Shown in pieces: positions 9,620-18,328 of a DNA stretch of 27,153 nt. The notes under the pieces are model-generated. The model made no database searches, was not told where the DNA came from, and saw only the letters and a list, made by a program, of their open reading frames with translations. The stretch covers positions 1 through 27,153 of the forward strand of contig QZWS01000098.1 in NCBI GenBank assembly GCA_004114245.1, in the 5' to 3' direction. Position 1 is the stretch's first letter, and each line of letters begins with the position of its first letter. Made by a program: the position numbers and the translations under genes. Origin of the DNA: Zoopage sp. CT-All. Taxonomy: Eukaryota > Zoopagomycota > Zoopagomycetes > Zoopagales > Zoopagaceae.

Positions 9620-9928
9620 GGAGTCCTTTAAGAATAATAGAATGGATAGGCGTGAGTCGTGAAAGAAAGGTGCGTCGTTGGGGCTGGTGACGGCTAAATT
9701 GGAAATAGTAACGGGGGATGGTAGACGGAGATGGTGGAGAAGGAGGAGGATCGATTTGCACGTTCCACGGAGAGAGCAGTGCAAAATGCACGTGCGAAGT
9801 ATGTCTCAAAGGGAAGAAAACTTGCGCTGACAACTAACAACTGAGCTGTGCTGCCGAGCAGCAGGAATGCGCTGCTTCCTAATCAAATACTTGTAATATA
9901 CGCATGGAAACATTATATCAACGCTGGC
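9620..9928. promoter_or_regulatory. Permease upstream region
   Basis: Intergenic region of about 309 bp between the permease start and the 3' end of the next minus-strand gene. Read on the minus strand, it is rich in C/T tracts (for example TCCTCCTTCTCCACC) up to the ATG, as is common in fungal promoters. I see no separate gene; the 55-codon open extension of the permease frame into this region begins in a composition typical of a leader rather than a protein. Confidence 0.4.
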
Positions 9929-11524
9929 TCAGGGTCGGTCCGCGCCGGCTAGCACCATCGACTCGCTCATCCCTGCAATTACGTCATCCACGTCCAGCTC
10001 ATACTGTTTGCGCTCTTCGGCCACTGCCAATGCCAGAGCTATCGCATGCTCGGCTGGTTGTGGCGATGTTGGGCAAAAATGGCTCACTTCGTTGCTGGTA
10101 TACATGGAAACAATTCGGCGTGGGCTTTGGGAGGTCGCGTCCTTGGACGCTGCCTTTGGCCGCAGCCCCGGGGTCCTGGGCGACGTTTCGGCTTCCGGTG
10201 CCGCTGATCCCTGACGACCGCGCTGATTGGACCGCTGTGGAATCGGAGGAGGTGCGTTGCTGCGCCGCGCAATGATAGGGATGTCCTTGGCGATGGCCGC
10301 CAAACGTCGAGGAGCGGTTACAGGCGACTTTCTCACGGCACCGGCGATTGTCATGCGCTTGCTCGCGGCTGAGAGCGACTCGCCCGCTGCCCCGTTCGTG
10401 GCGCTCAGCTCGACCGAACTGTACCTGTTGCTCGAGGGATCGTCCAAATAACTCGTCTCGTTGGTCGGGCGATTTTGCGTAGAGTTACGATAGCGCGCTG
10501 CGGATGGGCGCGGGATGGGCGGAGCCATTCCGGCAACAAGATCATTCCTTGTGCTGATCCTGGGCTTGACATCCGATACATCGACACGCCTCGCCTCGGG
10601 CACGCGTGTATGACCGCCACCCGGTGTATGCTTGATGTTTTCTCGGGTGTTGAGTTTGGCAGGGACATTTTCGAACTGCTTCAGCTTCCAAAGCCGCGGC
10701 TTGGGCGGTGCCTCCTCGACCAGCTCTCGGGACTCGATCCTGCGCATTGATCTCCCACTGGAGTTCTGGGTCTCCGCGTCATCCTCGCCGGCTTTGGACT
10801 TGCGTTGCGACACTTGGTCAATGAGTGGGATGCGGTTGGCGCTGACCGGCGTCTTGGACCGCTTCTTTCCTATAAACTCGGGCTCTGGTGCTGCAAATTT
10901 CGGATTGTATGTGATGTGGCGGTTCAGCGGCGGCATAGGCGGCGCCGGCTCTGCGGCAATGCTGGAATTCCATGCGGGCCGGTCAAACGACTTTGAATGG
11001 CGCAGCATGCGCGGCTTCTCATTGCCGCCCATATCCTTCCCAATGGATTCCGAGCGGCGATTGCGCGAGGAAGATGCCGGCCCCTCGCCATCTGTGGTGC
11101 ATCCGCTTATGGTGCGCGTGTGTCGTTTCACGGTGGCCTTGGTAACCCCCGATCGCCTATTCCACGATGAGGCTGTTCCCTCGCCGTCTGTGAGACACCC
11201 GCTCAGCGGCCTAGTGTGCCTCTTTGTGGTGGCAGTCGGCTTGGGAGCCGAGCTGGGCGTCTGCGCTTGCCGGGTCGCCGATTTCCCGCGGGCGGAGGGG
11301 GAGCGCAGCGCCGGCCCTGCGGCCGCTCCCGGCGTCGCACCCCTCGGCCGCTCCTTCTCATTCGTCGCCCGGCTGACTGAACGCGAATTTCGCCGAGAAT
11401 CATCGACGGTGTCGTCGGTGGTGGTGACGGATGGCGTGGTCGGACCGGGCGAGACGGCGGAATCCACGGCCTCGTCCTCAAGCCCCAGCTCGACCAGGTC
11501 CTCGGCCAGTAAATTATCCGCCAT
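9929..11524 (-). CDS. Disordered basic protein with one tau-like tubulin-binding repeat
   Basis: 531 aa from MADNLLAEDL (ATG at 11524); the frame extends 25 codons upstream without a convincing start. It is Ser/Arg/Pro-rich and mostly disordered. An acidic N-terminus (about 1-20) is followed by a tandem pair of KRHTR-x-x-SGC-x-TDGEG motifs at about residues 101 and 133, 32 residues apart. At 284-304, FENVPAKLNTRENIKHTPGGG resembles the microtubule-binding repeat of tau/MAP2/MAP4 (K-[I/L]-x-x-x-x-N-[I/L]-x-H-x-P-G-G-G). Later parts are basic with proline patches (APPPIPQR near 424), and a C-terminal helix near 493-515 (ALALAVAEERKQYELDVDDVI) is the only other likely ordered part. It is probably a microtubule- or cytoskeleton-associated protein; that role rests on one repeat. 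I do not recognise an orthologue by name. Confidence 0.65.
   Translation of the reverse strand: MADNLLAEDLVELGLEDEAVDSAVSPGPTTPSVTTTDDTVDDSRRNSRSVSRATNEKERPRGATPGAAAGPALRSPSARGKSATRQAQTPSSAPKPTATTKRHTRPLSGCLTDGEGTASSWNRRSGVTKATVKRHTRTISGCTTDGEGPASSSRNRRSESIGKDMGGNEKPRMLRHSKSFDRPAWNSSIAAEPAPPMPPLNRHITYNPKFAAPEPEFIGKKRSKTPVSANRIPLIDQVSQRKSKAGEDDAETQNSSGRSMRRIESRELVEEAPPKPRLWKLKQFENVPAKLNTRENIKHTPGGGHTRVPEARRVDVSDVKPRISTRNDLVAGMAPPIPRPSAARYRNSTQNRPTNETSYLDDPSSNRYSSVELSATNGAAGESLSAASKRMTIAGAVRKSPVTAPRRLAAIAKDIPIIARRSNAPPPIPQRSNQRGRQGSAAPEAETSPRTPGLRPKAASKDATSQSPRRIVSMYTSNEVSHFCPTSPQPAEHAIALALAVAEERKQYELDVDDVIAGMSESMVLAGADRP
10613..10675 (-). other. Tau/MAP2-like tubulin-binding repeat
   Basis: Encodes residues 284-304 of the 531-aa protein: K290, N296, I297, K298, H299, P301 and G302-G304 fall on the conserved positions of the animal tau/MAP repeat. 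The usual G-S after the first Lys-Ile is replaced by N-T. Only one copy is visible, where animal tau-family proteins carry three to five. Confidence 0.6.
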
Positions 11525-11911
11525 CCGAGTGCAAGATGGGAAGATGCTATGTGTGTTGCGTGGGTGGTGGCAGTGGTTGGCGGGAGGAGATTTGATCACA
11601 GCAAAAGAGCCAGGGAGCGCGGATCCTTAAAATTGCAATTTGCCCGGCCATGCGCCATCATCAGCACCTTGGACCCAGCCGGGCTGCCTCGATAGGTTTT
11701 CACGCGATCTGGGGGCGGCAATCGCTTCTCATTTATGCCATCGATTGTCTTGGTCGTGTTGATCGGAGAATAGGCCAGAATGGTGAGTGGGGTGCTCAGA
11801 CTCGGAGTATGCCTACCAGGGCTGACGTGTTGGGTGGGTTGAGGATGGTACCAATGCGTCATAGATACATGCTGGCTGTCAGCAGCACTAAATTATGATC
11901 TTAGATACAGT
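11525..11911. other. Intergenic region; doubtful small minus-strand ORF 11596-11862
   Basis: Upstream region of the tau-repeat gene. An 88-aa minus-strand frame (11862 to 11596) is open and contains KTIDGINEKRLPPPDRVKTY, which looks more protein-like than its surroundings, but it matches no family I know, has no obvious splice partner and runs toward the next promoter. It could be a small gene or a chance frame; I give it low weight. Normal CpG density ends near 11912. Confidence 0.25.
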
Positions 11912-12826
11912 CGGGATATCTGTGTGTATCTCTGCATGAATTGCTTTAATGCAGACATCATTGATAATGTATTTGTTTGCCAATTTATAGCAGTGAATGT
12001 TGTACATTACAGCCACCTCTGGTGCTTATGTTCTGGAATGGGATGCTTATATAGGCTTACTTGATGAACTAGGCAATGATGGTATAGTATATATTTTAGA
12101 CACTATATATATAATATTAGTGAAATGTGCCTACTTGCTACTTGGACAATTACTGATGTACTCCATGCTGCTCTTCTGCCATAGTGTATGACGAAATCAA
12201 TGAGGTACTAGGTGTGAGGTGTTGGAATTGGATGCAGTACAATGTATATTTAGATCAATACTGTTATTGGTTAGATAAGCAAATGCATATACTACTAAGT
12301 GGTTGACCTTCATAAACCAGGCCAGTTCTTTACCATGTGCTCTAATGAGTGACTTTCATACTAGAATTATCAGGGTTATATCCCTTGTTGTAATAGTCTT
12401 GTCTTATTTTTCATAATTAATATTAGTTTTATACTAAAATTGCTACTTTTTTCTGTAATCCTGCCAACAAGAGTTGCTGTTAGCCAGCAATCATTTATTA
12501 TATATATTCATAGTTTGCATCCCAGCTAAAATAGCATAGGATTACTTAGGCATTCAATAAAGGCAATATATATTGATTAGAGCTCAAACTCTAACCTTTG
12601 CTGTAATAGAATGTGATAGCCTAGTCAGGCATGACAGCTTGAAATCCAGCATAATCCAAAGAAACAAGATATCATCATGATGATAACATGACATCAATAA
12701 TCCCATAGTATAAAAGGAGAAATACAACTGCCTCCTGAAAAATGCATAAATTCTATTATCCTGAATGCATCTGAGATCTTACTCAACACAGCAACCTTGC
12801 ATGTCAGAGTGGAGTTCAGCTGTGAT
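11912..12826. other. CpG-depleted AT-rich island
   Basis: About 915 bp with only one CpG (at about 12192) between the CpG at 11912 and the one near 12828, while the flanking DNA has many CpGs per 100 bp. It is rich in TA, TG and CA, with TATATATA tracts near 12106, 12500 and 12567. No ORF in it looks like protein; the 64- and 69-codon frames are chance. Two loosely similar blocks, GGAATGGGATGC near 12036 and GGAATTGGATGC near 12225, are each followed by a TATATTTTAGA or TATATTTAGA block, hinting at an old internal repeat. The pattern fits a decayed element mutated at methylated CpG, or foreign DNA, or a specialised AT-rich chromosomal site. See findings. Confidence 0.7.
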
Positions 12827-12953
12827 GCGGCAATAAAAAACAGCAGCCACGTTTTGATTACATTGTGTACCACGAGTCCAGCCCACAGCACTGCACCAGT
12901 CACATTTTCATCCCATCACCCACCGCCACACCCCCTATTTACGCCCGCTTCAC

Positions 12954-14372
12954 ATGTTCATGCCCAGCACACTTGCTATTCTGTCGCTGTTAAGCGTCGC
13001 CTTTCTTGGTGCAGATATCCTCCAGCCGACCACGGCCTCAGCCTCGACCTCAGCCTCGACCTCTGCCAACCTCCCTCCTACCACTTCCATACAGCATCTA
13101 TGGCCGGCAACACCCAACACCCCACCACTGCCGCAAGCGAATACTGCAGATTCTACAGCAAAGTACAGAAAGCGTGTAGCTCTCGACTCGGCCCAGAATC
13201 CTCCTGCTTATGCCAATACGCGCACCGCATCACCGCCCCTGTCCAAGTCCACGTCAGACATCAATCCTCTTCGCTTGGCGCTTGGCGCTCCCAGATCCCA
13301 AGGTGCTTTAGGTAAAGCGAGGCCGCTGAGCAAGTCACAGGGGGCCCATGCATCCGCTAGTCAAGCCGTGTTCCGCCTGCCGCCCAGCACTGTCAGGGTC
13401 CCCCAGTCCGCAAATGCAAAGTACCGTATTCATCGTGAAAGAGCCACCACGCGATGGTGTCTGCCAAAGTTTAAAGCAGATAGTGCTGATGCGTTGCTCG
13501 AGAGGGCATATCGCCGGCACCAGGGCACGGCGTTCCTCGCGCAATACACCGCCATCGAGATGCCTTCCTGGACTACTTCTGTCTTGCCTACTCCAACCCT
13601 CTTAACTGTTCCAGCGCAGTCGGCTGCCACAGGTGGCGAATCTTCACTTGGCCTATGGGAATTGGTCTTCTCTCTTCCCACCAGCAAGGGTCCAAATTCC
13701 GCCCCTACCTTTCCTTTCCTTGCTCCCACTCCGACTACGGCTGTACAGTATCCGGTGCTACGAGCGCTGACAAAAGTGCTCAAGTCTGGCATGATGAGTG
13801 GATTCGATGATTTGATCTATAGTAGCAGGGACGCTACCGCTTTGGTAAACCCATTGACAATACGAAACGTCGCAAGGTTTCACGCCAGCACCGATGATAC
13901 TGCGATCGACAAGGCGCTGGAGTACACTTTTATTGCGACCGATAACATACTTATGCTTCCGGACATCATGGCCGTGATGGATTTCATCAACCCGCTCACG
14001 ACGGATGCAATACTGAGCGTTTTCTATGCTGGATTCCTCCAAGCCCGTGAAGAAACCAAGCATGCGGCGGCGGCCGCCTATTCCTCACAGATACCAGTCC
14101 CAGTCATGATTCGTGTGGGACACAGCGCTGTAGATACGGAATCGAAAGTATACTTACTCCAGACAACGCTGCAGATGATCGCGGCCCGAGCGACTCAAGT
14201 ATCTCTCGTTGTGCCTGCCGGCAATTTTGGCAACGTTTGGCAACGTGCGCAGCAACTGGCAGAAAGAATTTGGCCCAAGAATTTGCAGTCCATCGAGTTC
14301 AACACGATCGTGTTCAATACTGTGACGCTGTATCATATGGGAATGTTTAGTCCGGCGCACCGAGGAATATAG
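12954..14372 (+). CDS. Orphan secreted protein
   Basis: 472 aa, intronless, starting 128 bp past the AT-rich island. MFMPSTLAILSLLSVAFLG is a clear signal peptide, with likely cleavage around residues 20-31. A Ser/Thr/Ala/Pro linker follows, partly built from a 12-bp repeat (TASASTSASTSA), then a basic YRKR site that suits Kex2-type processing, another disordered part to about 150, and a more ordered C-terminal domain (about 260-472) with hydrophobic helices (for example LMLPDIMAVMDFINPLTTDAILSVFYAGFL). It has a single cysteine (in RWCLPK). I recognise no family. Its architecture (signal peptide, linker with dibasic site, C-terminal domain) is the same as that of the array at 18704-23220, but I could not align the domains. 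Confidence 0.65.
   Translation: MFMPSTLAILSLLSVAFLGADILQPTTASASTSASTSANLPPTTSIQHLWPATPNTPPLPQANTADSTAKYRKRVALDSAQNPPAYANTRTASPPLSKSTSDINPLRLALGAPRSQGALGKARPLSKSQGAHASASQAVFRLPPSTVRVPQSANAKYRIHRERATTRWCLPKFKADSADALLERAYRRHQGTAFLAQYTAIEMPSWTTSVLPTPTLLTVPAQSAATGGESSLGLWELVFSLPTSKGPNSAPTFPFLAPTPTTAVQYPVLRALTKVLKSGMMSGFDDLIYSSRDATALVNPLTIRNVARFHASTDDTAIDKALEYTFIATDNILMLPDIMAVMDFINPLTTDAILSVFYAGFLQAREETKHAAAAAYSSQIPVPVMIRVGHSAVDTESKVYLLQTTLQMIAARATQVSLVVPAGNFGNVWQRAQQLAERIWPKNLQSIEFNTIVFNTVTLYHMGMFSPAHRGI
13027..13072 (+). repeat. Short Ser/Thr/Ala-coding tandem repeat
   Basis: Imperfect repetition of a 12-bp unit (CCTCAGCCTCGA) just after the signal peptide coding region of the orphan secreted gene, encoding SASTSASTSA. 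Likely prone to length variation. Confidence 0.5.
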
Positions 14373-14434
14373 AAAGCTTCCAACTGTATGCAGCACTTCT
14401 GAACTTAGATTACACAAGCAATAGGCACCCGGCC

Positions 14435-15744
14435 CTACCACCGACGCGGCTCGTCTGTGCTTGGTCGCGCAGGCATTGCCATTGGGTCGCAGCTGCCATT
14501 GCTCGCAGCTGAAGTTCCACCGAGTCCTAGAGTGGCCAGCCCACCCTTGATGCTGCCGGTAATGCTCTGCAAGCTCGACGCAGCCCCACCACCGATATTG
14601 TTCCCGCTCCGGGCGCTGTCGATGCTGACTGTAGAGCTGGCTCTGTGTCGATGGCCAGCGCCCGTGCTGCTCGCTGGCGAGCGAGAAAACGAGGGGTTGG
14701 GGCGGCGAAGAAGTCTATTGGGATTTGCCTTCCGTGTCTGGTATATTTCTCGGGCCGTGTCTGCGAGCGAGTGGGTTGATGACGCGGGATTTAACGGGAT
14801 GAGGTACCTTCGAGGTGTGTGCGCACTTGAAGCGAATATGCCCAGTCTGCGGCAGCCCAGCCCAGATGGTTCCTGATCATGTAGCGGCTTCCGCGGAGAA
14901 TCAATATATCGATGGTCTACCAAAGGACGACAAAGTCGCTGATTACGATCACTGAAAGAATGTAAAATTACCGAAATGTTCCCATAGGCAGCGGCACTGG
15001 GCAGGGAATGAGATTACAGCAAGCAAAATTGCAACGTACTAATGCAGAGGCGTTGATCCATCCCTATCGATTTGATCCACTTCCTCTCCCCAATCCAGCA
15101 ACAGCTAGTAAGCAGTATATGGTCACCAACCTTGCTTTGCAATATGGACTACCTCGACGAGCTCATCACGCCCATATTTGGCGGCCGCGTGCAGCGTGCG
15201 TATACCTGCTGCGTCCATGGCCTGAATCAACTCTGGGAACAGCTGGGCATACATTTGGAAGGCCTAGTAATGCATCAACTACCAAGAACCTGGCGATGAA
15301 TAAACGCACGTCATCGGCCCCGTATTCTGCTGTAATGTGCAGCACATTCTGGCCTTGATAGTCCTAGACGATCACCAGTCAGCCGGGAAATGGGCGCAAG
15401 TCGCGACACACCACTGACGGCCCGGCAGCCTCATGCCCTACCTCCAGCAAATACCTAACGATCTCCAGGTTGCCCGCGATCGCGGCATACATGATCGTTG
15501 TCCACCCGTCACGAGGATTCACAACGCGCAGGTTTGCGGGAAGCCGCCCCTTTGCGCGTAACCGCTGGATCAGCGCGAGGTTCTGATTTTGCACGGCCTC
15601 GATGAGCTGGCGGCATGCGGTGGGAAGGAGCGGGTCGAGGCGGCGCAGAAGGGCCGGGTTGACGGTGGCGGAAGCAAGCGCAGGGGCTGTTGGTTTGGCC
15701 GGCATTGGGAAGACTTGGTCTGTTGATCCGGCCAACCGTGGCAT
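14435..15744 (-). CDS. AVO2: TORC2 subunit AVO2 (ankyrin repeats)
   Basis: Seven exons on the minus strand: 15744-15412, 15363-15310, 15263-15153, 15104-15040, 14996-14972, 14916-14808, 14760-14435. The six introns are 48, 46, 48, 43, 55 and 47 nt, all GT...AG. The join is in frame throughout and gives 340 aa. It restores an ankyrin series: DGWTTIMYAAIAGNLEIVRYLLE, GQNVLHITAEYGA, AGIRTLHAAAKYGRDELVELLL, DGSTPLHYAAAYGNISTIDILI, then NHLGWAAADWAYSLQVRTHLEDTAREIY. That last stretch, with a Trp/Tyr-Ser motif followed by LEDTAR, is the hallmark of AVO2 just after its ankyrins. AVO2 is a non-essential subunit of TOR complex 2 at the plasma membrane. The Ser-rich tail is disordered. The ATG at 15744 directly abuts the start of the divergent gene; a second Met at 15705 may be the real start. 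Identity is inferred from the ankyrin layout plus the post-ankyrin signature. Confidence 0.8.
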
Positions 15745-16061
15745 ATGCTGCCGTCATCCACTGCCGAGCAGCTCCGAGGTCCGTTTGTCTAAGCACAATG
15801 GGTTTCTGAGCCGAAATAGCGCTGACGGCGGCCATCGAAATGCTGCACGGAGAGGCGGAGCGGCTTGCTGGGAACTGCGCGCGCCTAGGGGAGTATCAGG
15901 CCTCGCTCCTCGTTGTCTGCGAGCACTGGGTCAGTTGGCAATCTGCGAAGGCAGCATCATTCTCACTGCCAATGAATACAGGTGGATTGGATGGCGAGGG
16001 CGAAGGAGCACGACACGCGGGATCTGCACACCAAATGACTCCTCTGTCCACCCAGCATTGA
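15745..16061 (+). CDS. Small coiled-coil protein, probable DASH subunit DAD2
   Basis: Exons 15745-15778 and 15820-16061 are joined across a 41-nt GTCCGT...TAG intron, giving 91 aa: MLPSSTAEQLRALTAAIEML, then a helix with GEAERLAGNCARLGEYQASL, VVCEHW and SAKAASFSLP, and a Gly/Ser tail. A long helix, a spaced Trp and a following A-S-x-S-L segment is the pattern of the DASH/Dam1 subunit Dad2 (...LxNWxxVxxAIxxASLxL). DASH/Dam1 couples kinetochores to microtubules in fungi. The length suits the family. The match rests on pattern, not on close identity, so another small coiled-coil subunit is possible. Its start codon touches the first AVO2 ATG, so the two genes must share a divergent promoter or have overlapping leaders. 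Confidence 0.45.
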
Positions 16062-16178
16062 TGCCTGCTCGATTATGTAATTAGAGAAATGGCTGGCTAG
16101 AGACACCTTTATTTGTTAACCAGCGCGACACTTTAATTCGTGTCTATCATCGCACCAACGGGTGGTTGTCTCGCATCT

Positions 16179-17699
16179 TTAGTCCACCGTTGCTCGCTGC
16201 TTCTCCCATATCTATGCAGTTTAATCAGCTTCAGGTCGTAATGAGCATTCACAACCCACCTGGATATAGCTGTTACTGAGGAAAATGACCTGTGGCATGA
16301 CCACTTTGACCGTCAAATCCTGAAGCATGTACCACTGTTCAGACGGGTCACCAGCATCTGTTGCAGCCTGGAGTTGTCGTCGCAGAAATACCTTGTATGA
16401 GGCCGCTTCCTCCCTGCCTTCATGGCATATATTCGCAACTAGGTCGTATTTTCCCGAATCAGGGCCCATCATCTCCAAGTCCGTAAGCGGAAAATTGACC
16501 ACCGTCGGGTTCCTCTCCCGTGTCGTCCACAGCAGTTGTTTGGTGAATCGCCTGATGCAGAGCACGACGTAGTCCGGCCATGATTGGACTGTGTACTTCT
16601 TGCTCACATCGCTCTCGTCCTTGGCCATGCGGCCATTGAATTTTTCCAGGAGAGCGACAAGCGACACCTGTGGAATAATAGAGGCATGCGTGTATGTGTC
16701 TTGAAAGAGCGGAGCGGGCGGTAGGTCCAGCGAAAGGAATAGGAATGGAGAGGTGGTGATAATTGGTTCGCCCTTGCTCAAGTCAGGGGTGCTGGTATGT
16801 GCTGAATTGGCATCGGCATCGACGCCAGTGGCCGCGGTCAGCTTGCGGGTTTCGACGCGTACACGCCCTTGGAACGTGTGCGCGACAATCCCTTTTGTCG
16901 CTCCTTCTTTAACCGCCTTGAGGTCCTGTGCGATCCCATTCAGCAAAAACACCAGAAGATCGAGCGGATCATTGTTTGAATCGACGGGAAACCGATTTCC
17001 ACTGACCCGGGCGACAGCATGCACGAGATCATGCGGGCTGGTATGGCCCTTGAATGCACGCGCATTCCAGATGCGCCGGCACAGCCGCGCCATCTCTCCA
17101 AGCAGTCCGCCGTCAGAAGCAGTATCGGAAGAAACGACAGCATCGTCGATAAGAAGAAGCATGTCTCGGAGCGGCGGCACGTGCACCAGCACCTGCACGA
17201 CCGCGTTGAGGGCATCGGAGCCCTTGATGCTGTTCAGCCCAACAAATCCGGGCACAAACTCCCGGCCGGCTAAATCACGATGCAAAACATCGGACGACGT
17301 GTCCAGCACATCGATGGATGCGATGGAATAGGACGGCGCCACGACCTGCTTGATATCGTCCAGCGAATGCCCCACGTATTCGTAGGCGTCGGCGTCATCG
17401 GGCGGCATCACCCACACGCCGCCCGCGATCCCGTCGCCACCATCCCGCCGCATCCACACCCTGTGCCCTTCGTTGAGCGTGTGGAAATGCGCGGGGGTGA
17501 CGGCGCCACGGCCGTGCAGGGAGATGCCGCACACCAGGCAGGTGTACACGTTGTGGGTGCGGAGCGTGGAGGCGCACACCGGGCGGAAGTCGAAATCCAG
17601 GCGCGCGCGGGCGACGGTGTCGAGGTACAGTTCGTCAGACGATGCCGCGGCAGCGGACGCCACAAAGGTTCGCCGGCGCTTGGCGACTGGCGACGACAT
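16179..17699 (-). CDS. SAD1: SAD1 / USP39-type tri-snRNP assembly factor (inactive USP)
   Basis: Exon 17699-16260 and a last exon 16211-16179 are joined across a 48-nt GTGGGT...TAG intron, giving 490 aa ending SYIQIWEKQRATVD, the expected USP39 end. Without the intron the protein would end in an unrelated tail. Order: basic N-terminus (AKRRR), zf-UBP with C54-x2-C57 and H73/H79 (VYTCLVCG...HFHTLNEGH), a YEYVGHSLDDIKQVV stretch, then the ubiquitin-hydrolase fold from GFVGLNSIKGSDALNAVVQVL. In active USPs this box holds the catalytic Cys; here there is none, as in USP39/Sad1p. Near the end are YDLVANICHEG and WYMLQDLTVKVVMPQVI. SAD1 is needed to assemble the U4/U6.U5 tri-snRNP in the nucleus. 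It converges with the DAD2-like gene, with 117 bp between the stops. Confidence 0.92.
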
Positions 17700-18001
17700 C
17701 GAGACGAGTGTTGACAGAGCCGGATGACTGGCCTTCTAAATTGGTTGCAGCACGAATGTCGCCCACAGGTTTTGTGTACAACGCGTTTCGCGGAGAAAAA
17801 GACGCCGGCTTTAAAATAGCATAACCCCGCGCGGTCCGCCAGCCGATCCGGACGAACAGGGAGTCGTGTCCGAGGCACCGCCGGCATCATCTTCAAGCTC
17901 ATCTACTTTCTGCTATCCTGATTGGCTATGCTTGTGCATCGCTCTGGATCTGCGTTTCTGCTGGCTACGTTACAACCCGGTAACACGTGGCTAAATCTGA
18001 C
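17700..18001. promoter_or_regulatory. Divergent promoter between SAD1 and the small TM protein
   Basis: About 302 bp without a gene. A CACGTG palindrome lies at 17984-17989, 12 bp before the ATG at 18002; the same hexamer, followed by GG or GGC, recurs upstream of the first secreted gene (18618) and of MCMBP (24511). CACGTG is a classical bHLH-factor site in fungi. Whether it acts here is not shown by the sequence. Confidence 0.35.
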
Positions 18002-18328
18002 ATGGATCCGTACCAGACGCCGAAGCCGGCAGATGCGCCGCGCAGCCACCCCCGCCGCGGCTCGCCCACCCACATCGCGAAGCTCTTGCGCCGCTCCTCA
18101 ACCATCGAGGCCGTGCGGCCGCCCGGATGGACACGCGTGACGCAGGCCGTGGGGTATGTGCTGTGCATCGGCGTCGTCGGGTACATGGCGTTTGCAAGGA
18201 GCAGTGGCGGCGAGGAGGATTGCTTTTCGGGGTCGCGGCGGTGGTGGGCGCGTCAAGTGGATGCGTTTTGGTCGCTGTCGGAGGAGGAGCAGAGGGTGGT
18301 CGAAGGGGATCGCATCAACAGCGCGTAG
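18002..18328 (+). CDS. Small single-pass membrane protein, unknown
   Basis: 108 aa from the first ATG (18002); the frame opens five codons earlier at a GTG. The N-terminal 40 residues are basic and Pro/Ser-rich (RSHPRRGSPTHIAKLLRRSS), one membrane span lies at about 46-65 (VTQAVGYVLCIGVVGYMAFA), and the C-terminal 40 residues are charged (SRRWWARQVDAFWSLSEEEQRVV). The arrangement is like a tail-proximal anchored protein of the ER or mitochondrion, but I recognise no family. The frame, the single TM and the base composition make it a believable gene. Confidence 0.5.
   Translation: MDPYQTPKPADAPRSHPRRGSPTHIAKLLRRSSTIEAVRPPGWTRVTQAVGYVLCIGVVGYMAFARSSGGEEDCFSGSRRWWARQVDAFWSLSEEEQRVVEGDRINSA

Noticed and set aside
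10632-11630. 332-codon plus-strand frame
   Set aside because: It is antisense to the tau-repeat gene, which has the more protein-like product (charged/disordered with recognisable motif); the antisense product is composition-driven.
11997-12191. 64-codon frame and others in the AT-rich island, including 12694-12903 on the minus strand
   Set aside because: Frames arise by chance in low-GC sequence; no family features and no splice context.
12954-14372. Treating the 472-aa secreted protein as a fourth member of the two-cysteine family
   Set aside because: It has a single Cys and I could not align the WKP, IRxRP and FFKV landmarks; only the general build is shared.
15245-15310. A 19-nt intron in AVO2 (GTAGTTGATGCATTACTAG)
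   Set aside because: It would keep the frame, but a 46-nt intron with the better donor GTGCGT and the same acceptor fits both the size range and the ankyrin alignment.
15602-16084. 160-codon plus-strand frame across the AVO2/DAD2 starts
   Set aside because: Arg/Gly-rich chance frame; the spliced AVO2 and DAD2-like models explain the region.
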